Shown here: one piece after another, positions 1 to 5,248 of the stretch | Position numbering within the stretch: the stretch's first letter is position 1 | Layout: each line of letters begins with the position of its first letter | From: Oscillospiraceae bacterium | GTDB lineage: Bacteria; Bacillota; Clostridia; Oscillospirales; Oscillospiraceae | Length of the DNA stretch: 6,785 bases | Assembly (NCBI GenBank): GCA_016293265.1 | Contig: JAEDEN010000084.1 | Location: 1-6,785 of the forward strand | Reading direction: 5' to 3' | Position numbers and translations under genes: made by a program | Notes under the pieces: model-generated | Seen by the model: only the letters and a program-made list of their open reading frames with translations | What the model was told of the DNA's origin: nothing | Databases searched by the model: none

Positions 1-507
1 GACCAGGCCCGCACCATCCGCATCCCCGTCCACATGGTGGAGACCATCAACAAGGTCATCCGTGTCAGCCGCCAGCTTCTCCAGGAGCTGGGCCACGACC
101 CCAGCCCCAACGAGATCGCCGCCGAAATGAATATGCCCGTTGAAAAGGTCCGGGAGATCCTGAAGATCGCTCAGGAACCTGTCTCTCTCGAAACTCCCAT
201 CGGTGAGGAAGAAGACTCCCACCTGGGTGATTTCATCCCCGACGAAGGCGCCTCCGAGCCTTCCGAAGCCGCATCCTTCACGCTGCTCAAGGAGCAGCTC
301 ATGGACGTGCTCTCCACCCTCACGCCCCGCGAGGAGAAGGTGCTGAAGTTGCGCTTCGGCATTGAGGATGGCCGCACCCGCACCCTGGAGGAAGTGGGCA
401 AGGAGTTCAACGTCACCCGCGAGCGCATCCGTCAGATCGAGGCTAAGGCCCTTAGAAAACTGCGCCATCCCAGCAGAAGCAAGAAGCTGAAGGACTTTCT
501 CAACTAA
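1..507 (+). CDS. rpoD: Primary sigma factor RpoD (sigma-70/SigA), C-terminal part
   Basis: This is the 3' part of the housekeeping sigma factor, which directs RNA polymerase to -35/-10 promoters. The reading frame is open from base 1, so the start lies upstream, and 168 residues are visible. The first residues, RTIRIPVHMVETINK, are the family signature at the start of region 3. Region 3 continues to about residue 85, with an acidic region 3.2 linker (GEEEDSHLGDFIPDEG). Region 4 follows from about residue 95: LTPREEKVLKLRFGIEDG, then the helix-turn-helix that reads the -35 element (TLEEVGKEFNVTRERIRQIE), and the standard tail LRHPSRSKKLKDFLN. Length and motifs are normal for RpoD and nothing is missing at the C-terminus. 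The last 48 bases, including the stop, recur 202 bases downstream with a different stop codon. No clear terminator follows this stop directly; the first strong one is at 761-788. Confidence 0.98.
   Translation, partial: DQARTIRIPVHMVETINKVIRVSRQLLQELGHDPSPNEIAAEMNMPVEKVREILKIAQEPVSLETPIGEEEDSHLGDFIPDEGASEPSEAASFTLLKEQLMDVLSTLTPREEKVLKLRFGIEDGRTRTLEEVGKEFNVTRERIRQIEAKALRKLRHPSRSKKLKDFLN
460..507 (+). repeat. Direct repeat, copy 1: functional 3' end of rpoD
   Basis: These 48 bases, the last 15 codons plus TAA of rpoD, match 662-709 at 44 of 48 positions. The first 35 bases (460-494) are identical. The four differences are at 495, 498, 501 and 506: three synonymous third positions (GAC/GAT, TTT/TTC, CTC/CTG) and the stop (TAA/TGA). 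Sequence on either side of the repeat does not match. Confidence 0.97.
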
Positions 508-661
508 AACCGGAGCAAAACGCCCAAAATTTGCAGGCGCAGTTTTCGGGGCCCCCGCGCGAGCCCAGCGCAGCGGGTCGCGTGGGGAGAGGAGGCGCAG
601 CGAAATGAACGATCCCTGACCGAAGGCCGGGGCGAGGGATATGGAGCTTGTGCCGACGATG
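508..661. repeat. Palindrome-rich 154-bp insert between the two rpoD tails; candidate small mobile or dispersed element
   Basis: This non-coding stretch separates the two copies of the rpoD tail. It contains a strong GC hairpin at 553-587: arms 553-566 and 575-587, about 13 pairs with one G.U wobble and a bulged G at 563, and an 8-base loop. A second stem pairs ATCCCT (612-617) with AGGGAT (635-640). A third inverted repeat pairs GGCGCAGC (594-601) with GCTGCGCC (661-668), so its right arm runs into the second rpoD tail. The hexamer GCGCAG recurs at 537, 568 and 595. A weaker imperfect fold is possible over 510-549. These structures are visible directly; that the unit is mobile or present elsewhere in the genome is inference. 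It could instead be a structured 3' UTR or RNA. No protein gene of normal size is seen. Confidence 0.6.
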
Positions 662-709
662 CTGCGCCATCCCAGCAGAAGCAAGAAGCTGAAGGATTTC
701 CTGAACTGA
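662..709 (+). pseudogene. Detached second copy of the rpoD 3' end (last 15 codons plus stop)
   Basis: The segment encodes LRHPSRSKKLKDFLN followed by TGA, the same peptide as the end of the intact rpoD upstream, but is cut off from any sigma factor body. A terminator follows about 50 bases later, the usual arrangement at a gene end. This copy may therefore be the original end of rpoD, displaced when the 508-661 segment arrived with a new end; that ordering is inference. It is in frame with ATG at 659 and with ATG at 641, the latter behind GGGGCGAGGG, giving a possible 22-codon reading frame at 641-709. Nothing shows that this frame is translated. Confidence 0.85.
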
Positions 710-760
710 CCGCCCCTAACGGTTTTCGCTTTTCGCCTCTTCCCGTTTTTCAACAAGCTG

Positions 761-788
761 AATGCTCCGGCTTTCGCCGGAGCATTTT
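761..788 (+). terminator. Rho-independent terminator of the rpoD transcript
   Basis: A perfect 11-bp stem pairs AATGCTCCGGC (761-771) with GCCGGAGCATT (776-786) around a TTTC loop and is followed by TTCTTT on the plus strand. It ends just before the stop codon of the converging ATPase gene. The reverse orientation has only a weak T tract, so it probably serves rpoD mainly. Confidence 0.9.
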
Positions 789-790
789 CT

Positions 791-1858
791 TTACCTGAGG
801 TAGCTGAGCAGCCGCCCGGCCTCCAAGGCAGCGTAGGTGCGTACCCCGTCGAAATCCACATAGGGGTTGTAAATGGCCTCCAGACCGTCGTGGTTGGCCT
901 TGGCCTCCTTCAGTGCGGCCACAGCCTCCTCCCGGAGAAGGGACGCCATCCGGGTCTGGAAGTGGAGGCGGCCCTTGCCGCTGATCTCCGTCATGGCGTC
1001 CAGGCGGATGCGGCGGTAGGGCTTTTGTTCATACTCCATTCCGGGACGGGAGGTGATGAAAGCAAGGCCCAGGCCGGGGATCAGCAGGTGCTCGATGCGG
1101 CTCATGTCCTCCGGTGCAGGGCAGACAATGGTGTCCCATCCCTTTTCCGCCGCCTCAGCATGGAGCCGGGCAAGCAGCTCCCCCGCAAGCTCCCAGCTGT
1201 CCTGCAGCTCATAGACCCTGGGGCAGAGGGCATCCACGCTGTCAAATCGCCAAAGGTAGCCCTTATGGGTGATGCCGCCCAGGAAGCGCCGGGTGGTTTT
1301 CCCCGTCCCACCGCCCCGATGGCGCAGCTCCCGGGCGATGATGCCCTCCAGGCGGCGCTCCGCCCGCTCTTTGTCAAAGGCCTCCCTCACCGACGCCACA
1401 GCGTCCAGCTCCACCTGCCGGGCAGCCTTCAAAGCGTGGTAGGCCCGGACATAGGCCGCCTTATAGGCATGGGTGCGGGCCTTTACCTCCGCCATACTTG
1501 CCTTGGCGGCGGCAATATCGTAAAACTGGCCCAGATTCACATACCGGTCCACCGCCGCCGGATACTCCGGCTCCAGGACGTGGGGACTGGTGCCATCCAC
1601 CACGGCGCAGCGGATTGCGGGCAGAACCACGCCGTCCAGAGAGTCCGGGTCCCCGGAGCACCAGAGATACTCCACCGGCGTGCCCGCCTCTTCCATGCTG
1701 CGGCCGATCTGACGCATGAAGGTATTCTTCCCTACGCCGGCTCCCCCTTTGAGAATCAGCAGGTCATATGTATTCTCCAGGTCCACCATCTCCGGGAAGA
1801 GATTACAAAAGCCCTCGCCGCTGTTTGCACCCACAAAAAAGTTTATTACCTGTGCCAT
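791..1858 (-). CDS. Tandem-domain P-loop ATPase of the PRK06851 type, second P-loop lost
   Basis: This 355-residue protein of unknown cellular role resembles a Firmicutes family of duplicated P-loop ATPases (recalled as PRK06851). The N-terminal half has NFFVGANSGEGF, then hydrophobic DLLIL and the P-loop GGAGVGKNT (residues 38-46), then CSGDPDSLDGVVLP (67-80) and VVDGTSPHV (86-94). Asn45 replaces the usual Ser/Thr of the GK[S/T] motif. A charged, probably helical linker spans about 115-180. The C-terminal half repeats the plan: RRFLGGITHKGY (190-201), VYELQDSWELAGELLARL (215-232) where a P-loop would be expected, then VCPAPEDMSRIEHLLIPGLG (245-264). No GxxxxGK[S/T] remains there. A G-rich GGGTGKTT at 182-189 lies outside the P-loop position. 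GGAGG at 1866-1870 (minus strand) lies 7 bases before the ATG and supports the start. The gene stands alone, divergent from the carboxypeptidase. The family assignment is fairly sure, the function unknown. Confidence 0.85.
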   Translation of the reverse strand: MAQVINFFVGANSGEGFCNLFPEMVDLENTYDLLILKGGAGVGKNTFMRQIGRSMEEAGTPVEYLWCSGDPDSLDGVVLPAIRCAVVDGTSPHVLEPEYPAAVDRYVNLGQFYDIAAAKASMAEVKARTHAYKAAYVRAYHALKAARQVELDAVASVREAFDKERAERRLEGIIARELRHRGGGTGKTTRRFLGGITHKGYLWRFDSVDALCPRVYELQDSWELAGELLARLHAEAAEKGWDTIVCPAPEDMSRIEHLLIPGLGLAFITSRPGMEYEQKPYRRIRLDAMTEISGKGRLHFQTRMASLLREEAVAALKEAKANHDGLEAIYNPYVDFDGVRTYAALEAGRLLSYLR

Positions 1859-1969
1859 GTGATCGCCTCCAATGGTTTTTACACTCTCAGCTTATGGCGC
1901 TTCTCCGCCCCTTGACAGTCCCCGGCGGCAAAAAAACGCCTTCCAGGAGATGTTTTTCGGAAAAGGGGG

Positions 1970-1998
1970 GTGAAATCCACGGTAACCTCTGGTATACT
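1970..1998 (+). promoter_or_regulatory. Extended -10 sigma-70 promoter for the carboxypeptidase gene
   Basis: A -10 box TATACT (1993-1998) is preceded by TGG, the extended -10 TGn element, and by a GTGAAA -35-like box (1970-1975, four of six consensus bases) at the optimal 17-bp spacing. Transcription would start near 2005, leaving a leader of about 88 bases before the ATG at 2093. It is the best promoter match in the 234-base divergent intergenic region (1859-2092). I could not pick out a convincing promoter for the leftward ATPase gene there. Confidence 0.7.
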
Positions 1999-2092
1999 GG
2001 TTTTCACATCACCGCATTTTTATGCACACCCAACGATACACTGTTCAAGCAGACCGCCTTGCGGCCGGCAGACAAGATATTAGGAGCATTCC

Positions 2093-3184
2093 ATGGAAGA
2101 ATATACCTCCTCCCTATCCGAGGAACAGCGGGCCCAGCGCCGGGCCCAACGGGCTAAGGCCCGCCAGCAAAAGATCCGTGCACAGCGCCGCCGGCGCGTC
2201 CGACAGCTCCTCCCCGTGGCGGGGACTCTGGCGGTACTGGCAGTGCTGGTGGTACTGTTTTTCACTCCCCGCGGGGAAGCAGACGCTCCCCCGGCAGAAA
2301 AAGCTGCCGCTGCCATCGTGCCGGTGCAACCCACCATCCGGAAGGAAACGCCGCCCACCCCCGCCTACGCCGCAACCGCTTCCCAGGAAACCGTGCATTT
2401 GGATACGGAGATCGACAGCCAGTACGCCGTGGTCATCGACCTGCAGTCCGACGCCATCATCGCCGAAAAGGCCTCTGACACCCTCATCTCCCCCGCCTCC
2501 ATGACCAAGGTGCTGACGCTGCTGGTGGCGGCAGAGCACATCCGGGACCTGGATGACACCTTTACCATGACCATTGACATCACGGACTATTGTTATGTCA
2601 ATGGCTGCAGTGTGGTTGGCCTGGAAGTAGGTGAGACGGTCTCCGTCCGGGAGCTGCTATACGGCACCATTCTCCCCTCTGGCGCCGACGCCGCCATGGG
2701 CCTTGCGGTGTACGTTGCCGGGTCCCACGAGGCCTTTGTGGACATGATGAATGCCAAGGCGGAGGAGCTGGGCCTTGGCGAAACGGCCCATTTCACCAAC
2801 TGCGTGGGCCTCTACCACGAAGAGCACCTGTGCACCGTGTACGACATGGCCATGATCATGAAGGCGGCCATGGAAAACGAACTCTGCCGGGAAGTTTTGA
2901 ACGCCCGCACCTATAACACCGCCCCCACCGTGGCCCATCCCCAGGGGCAGACCCTTTCCAACTGGTTCCTCCGCCGCATTGAGGACAAGGACACCGGGGA
3001 CATCCAGGTCATCGGCGCCAAAACGGGATATGTGGTCCAGTCCGGCTCCTGCGCCGTCAGCGCGGGCAGGGACAGCCAGGGCAACCTCTACCTCTGCGCC
3101 ACCGGCGACGCCGCCGGAAGCTGGAGGTGCATTTACGACCACGTGGCCCTCTACCGCGATTACTGCAATCCACCCGGCACATAA
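2093..3184 (+). CDS. Membrane-anchored D-alanyl-D-alanine carboxypeptidase (peptidase S11, PBP5-like)
   Basis: This serine carboxypeptidase removes the terminal D-Ala of peptidoglycan pentapeptides outside the membrane and so limits cross-linking. The 363-residue protein opens with a very basic cytoplasmic segment (about 12-37, rich in Arg/Gln/Lys). One hydrophobic span follows (about 39-57) with no obvious cleavage site, suggesting a signal anchor. A Pro/Ala-rich linker runs to about 100, then the catalytic domain. Active-site motifs are SMTK (nucleophile Ser136, Lys139), SGA (196-198, where most relatives have SGN) and KTG (310-312). It ends soon after the penicillin-binding domain, so the usual C-terminal beta domain and amphipathic anchor of PBP5 are absent, in keeping with an N-terminal anchor. 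The predicted outer domain has nine cysteines, which is unusual. AGGAG (2082-2086), 6 bases before the ATG, supports the start. The gene appears monocistronic, with its own promoter and terminator. A spore-related (DacF-like) role is possible but not shown. Confidence 0.93.
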   Translation: MEEYTSSLSEEQRAQRRAQRAKARQQKIRAQRRRRVRQLLPVAGTLAVLAVLVVLFFTPRGEADAPPAEKAAAAIVPVQPTIRKETPPTPAYAATASQETVHLDTEIDSQYAVVIDLQSDAIIAEKASDTLISPASMTKVLTLLVAAEHIRDLDDTFTMTIDITDYCYVNGCSVVGLEVGETVSVRELLYGTILPSGADAAMGLAVYVAGSHEAFVDMMNAKAEELGLGETAHFTNCVGLYHEEHLCTVYDMAMIMKAAMENELCREVLNARTYNTAPTVAHPQGQTLSNWFLRRIEDKDTGDIQVIGAKTGYVVQSGSCAVSAGRDSQGNLYLCATGDAAGSWRCIYDHVALYRDYCNPPGT

Positions 3185-3191
3185 AGGAAAA

Positions 3192-3227
3192 AAAGAGAGC
3201 ACCCGATTTTTTTCGGGTGCTCTCTTT
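3192..3227. terminator. Bidirectional terminator between converging genes
   Basis: A perfect 14-bp stem pairs AAAGAGAGCACCCG (3192-3205) with CGGGTGCTCTCTTT (3214-3227) around an 8-base T-rich loop. T runs follow on the right in the plus direction, and on the minus strand the stem is followed by TTTTCC from the A run at 3188-3194. It can therefore end both the carboxypeptidase transcript and the leftward ior operon, whose last stop is at 3247. Confidence 0.95.
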
Positions 3228-3246
3228 GCTTGCTTATGGGATAACC

Positions 3247-4356
3247 TTACAGGTCCCGGAAAAGATCCGCGCAGGGCTCCAGATACCCCAGATCTCCCTC
3301 CATGGCCCGGAGGTTCTTCACGCCGGTGCGTTTTTTGCCCAGGGAGGCCTTTTTCAGCTTGTCAAGGCCAGTCTCGGGAACATCCTTGAATTCCAGGACC
3401 CCCTTTTCCCGGGCAAGTTCCAAAAGGGCCCTGCCCTTCTCGCTGCGGACGATGAGCTGGTTCCAGCCCTTGTCCACATCCCAGCCGTCGGCGCTGCGGG
3501 CGCCGCCGATGGAAAGATCCGCAAATTCGGCGGTCATATCGGTGCAGAAGCGGCAGCCGGAACGGACCAGCGGCGTGACCTCATCCAGGTTCACAGAGAT
3601 GGTCTCCTCCCCCTGGCGCAGCTCCAGGGTGTGGTATTTGCTGGGGGGGATATCCATATGGGAAAGCCCTGCAGGATCGGCGTATTTGCCGGCAAGATCC
3701 CGCAGCCCTTCCCAATCCAGGCCCCAGCCACAGAAAAGGCCAAAGACCATGCCGATATGGTCGGCGTTGTTGTCGTTTTCCGCCAGAGGCTTGGCCTTCA
3801 TCTTATAAGCCGCCAGAGTCTTGCAGGGAGTTCCTACCAGGCCGATGGCATGGTATTTGTCCTCCCGCAGCGCCCGGTTCAAAACCGACAGGGTGGGCGG
3901 CACCTGGAAGCTGGAGCCGGAGCAAGCCCGAACTTCCTCCGCCGTGGTGGCCAGAACGCCCTGGGCGTCAAGGCCGCCGTTGGAACGGGTCAGGACCGCC
4001 GCGTCGATGAAGCCCTCCCGCATGGCAAGCTCCACCAGGGCCGTCATGGTGCCGCCGTGCTGGGCACCGGCGCGGATGGCGGGATCGGCGGCACGGGTCA
4101 GATACAGACCCAGGAAGGGCCCGATCTCGGGAAGGATGGTTTCTGTGGGGAAGAATTTTTTGCGCAGGGCGTCAAGGTCCGTGGGCATCCGGGGGCAGAA
4201 GGACTGGCATCGGCCGTTGCGGCGCTCACAGTCAAAATAGCAGACGGTGCGGTCCTCCTGATTTCCCCAATAGGGACACATCCCCTGGCAGGCGCCGCAG
4301 CCGGTGCAAAGCCCCTTTTGGATGACCTGGGTATCCAATGCGATGGTACTAAGCAT
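3247..4356 (-). CDS. FrhB/FdhB-family iron-sulfur flavoprotein (coenzyme F420 hydrogenase/dehydrogenase beta subunit-like)
   Basis: This 369-residue protein belongs to the family that moves electrons between ferredoxin-type clusters and a flavin. Family members use F420 or other acceptors, and the actual partner here is unknown. The N-terminus carries two 4Fe-4S motifs: CTGCGACQGMCP (Cys17, 20, 23, 27) and a second set at Cys39, 43, 50 and 54. The FrhB-type core follows: GAQHGGTMTALVELAMREG (97-115), GTPCKTLA (175-182), FGLFCGWGL (205-213) and CRFCTDMTAEFADLSIGG (268-285), with Cys268/271 of the family's C-terminal signature. The length is normal for the family. It is the last gene of the ior operon, 14 bases after the ubiquitin-like gene, with a G-rich ribosome binding site (AGGGGGGAAG) that abuts the upstream stop codon. 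Its place in the operon suggests it takes electrons from, or gives them to, IorAB through ferredoxin; that is inference. Bacteria of this type generally lack F420, so F420 itself is an unlikely cofactor. Confidence 0.87.
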   Translation of the reverse strand: MLSTIALDTQVIQKGLCTGCGACQGMCPYWGNQEDRTVCYFDCERRNGRCQSFCPRMPTDLDALRKKFFPTETILPEIGPFLGLYLTRAADPAIRAGAQHGGTMTALVELAMREGFIDAAVLTRSNGGLDAQGVLATTAEEVRACSGSSFQVPPTLSVLNRALREDKYHAIGLVGTPCKTLAAYKMKAKPLAENDNNADHIGMVFGLFCGWGLDWEGLRDLAGKYADPAGLSHMDIPPSKYHTLELRQGEETISVNLDEVTPLVRSGCRFCTDMTAEFADLSIGGARSADGWDVDKGWNQLIVRSEKGRALLELAREKGVLEFKDVPETGLDKLKKASLGKKRTGVKNLRAMEGDLGYLEPCADLFRDL

Positions 4357-4370
4357 TTCTTCTTCCCCCC

Positions 4371-4622
4371 TTATACCATGATGACCGGAACGTCAAAGAC
4401 CTGGACCGTCATGGCCGCGGCCTTTTCGGGGATATAGTCCCCCAGGGTATGCTCCATGCCGCAGAGATGACCGGCATAGAGGTAGGCAAAGCCGGGACGC
4501 TGAGGCTTAATGAACTGCTTCTCATAAAGCATGGCGGTCAGGGCGGAGAACTTCGTCTCCCGTGCCAGCTTCAGCTCCAGCGTGGCATCCGTGGTGGGAT
4601 GCAGGAATTTCACGGTAATCAT
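4371..4622 (-). CDS. Small ubiquitin-like (beta-grasp) protein in the ior operon
   Basis: I do not recognise a named family for this 83-residue protein. The residue pattern fits the beta-grasp fold of ubiquitin and YukD/EsaB: strand ITVKFLH (2-8), strand ATLELKLA (13-20), helix KFSALTAMLYEKQFI (24-38), strand GFAYLYAGHL (44-53), then HTLGDYIPEK (58-67) and strand MTVQVFDV (71-78). The region after the helix is close in pattern to ubiquitin's LIFAGKQL and TLSDYNIQKE and final strand. It lacks the C-terminal Gly-Gly needed for ubiquitin or MoaD/ThiS-type activation and ends PVIMV, so conjugation or sulfur transfer through the tail is unlikely. Its ATG overlaps the iorB stop (ATGA, 4619-4622), and GGGGGAGG lies just upstream, so it is a real, translationally coupled gene. 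A scaffold or small subunit of the oxidoreductase is possible. Fold by pattern is moderately sure; function is unknown. Confidence 0.8.
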   Translation of the reverse strand: MITVKFLHPTTDATLELKLARETKFSALTAMLYEKQFIKPQRPGFAYLYAGHLCGMEHTLGDYIPEKAAAMTVQVFDVPVIMV

Positions 4623-5248
4623 TCCGCCTCCCCCTTTCCGCTGACTGCCCCGCAGCCCATGGTAAAGGCCCTGCGGTTCAGCTCCAGCACAGCACCCTTG
4701 AAGCGCTTTTCCAGAATTCCTTCCAGGTCCTCCCGGTTCAAGGGTGCGCCGGGAAGCTGGGTGAAGGCGCCAAGGAGGGCGATATTGGCGGCACGGGAAT
4801 CCCCCACCTCCATGGCGATGTCGGCGGCGGGCACAGCATAGGCCGCCGCGGAAAGAGAAGCGATCTCCGCCTTCAGCGCGTCAAGGTCGGGATAGCGCTG
4901 GGCGCCCTGGAGCACGCCCAGGGGATACACAGGGCGGGGGTCGTAGACAATCATGGTGTCGCTGCCGGCGAACTTGCGGGCCATCCGCAGCGTTTCCAGC
5001 GGCTCGAAACCGATAATGATATGGGCGCCGCCGGAGGGAATCAGAACGCTCATCTCCCTGCTCTCGGACACACGGACATGGCTCATAACACTGCCGCCCC
5101 GCTGGGAGGCACCGTAGGTCTCGCCCACGGCTACGCTGTAGCCCATTTCGCTCATGGCGCTGCCCAGGACCTCAGAAGCCAGAACGTTGCCCTGTCCGCC
5201 GATGCCGCAGATGACGATATTCAGCGGGTCGAATTTCAGTTTTCTCAT
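4619..5248 (-). CDS. iorB: Indolepyruvate:ferredoxin oxidoreductase, beta subunit
   Basis: This is the smaller subunit of the IorAB complex, which oxidises aryl-2-oxo acids with CoA to aryl-acetyl-CoA, CO2 and reduced ferredoxin in the cytoplasm. It corresponds to the gamma domain of 2-oxoacid:acceptor oxidoreductases. Its 209 residues match the family's usual length. Diagnostic motifs are the nucleotide-fold opening NIVICGIGGQGNVLASEVLG (10-29) and GETYGASQRGGSVMSHVR (42-59), both highly characteristic of IorB. AADIAMEVGDSRAANIALLG (141-160) is the conserved later segment. The ATG shares one base with the iorA stop (TGATG, 5246-5250), and the stop overlaps the next gene by 4 bases, so translation is probably coupled for balanced subunits. 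GGAAGGCGG lies upstream of the ATG inside iorA. Nothing is truncated. Confidence 0.96.
   Translation of the reverse strand: MRKLKFDPLNIVICGIGGQGNVLASEVLGSAMSEMGYSVAVGETYGASQRGGSVMSHVRVSESREMSVLIPSGGAHIIIGFEPLETLRMARKFAGSDTMIVYDPRPVYPLGVLQGAQRYPDLDALKAEIASLSAAAYAVPAADIAMEVGDSRAANIALLGAFTQLPGAPLNREDLEGILEKRFKGAVLELNRRAFTMGCGAVSGKGEAE

Noticed and set aside
508..661. CRISPR array or tRNA-like element in the spacer
   Set aside because: GCGCAG recurs at uneven distances (31 and 27 bases) with no repeat of useful length, and no cloverleaf fold or CCA-type end is seen.
1292..1315. GGGTGKTT in the ATPase as a second Walker A motif
   Set aside because: The position five before the GK glycine is Arg, no hydrophobic strand precedes it, and it sits in the basic linker before the second domain instead of in the P-loop position.
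890..1915. Long open frame on the plus strand (341 codons)
   Set aside because: It lies opposite the well-supported ATPase gene, has composition typical of a high-GC antisense frame, no family motifs and no convincing ribosome binding site.
1912..1917. Perfect TTGACA -35 hexamer on the plus strand
   Set aside because: No -10-like hexamer lies 16-18 bases downstream (the spot reads AACGCC). The promoter at 1970-1998 is much better placed.
3127..4437. Long open frame on the plus strand (436 codons)
   Set aside because: It overlaps the end of the carboxypeptidase gene, runs through the bidirectional terminator and lies opposite the FrhB-like gene, with no recognisable domain.
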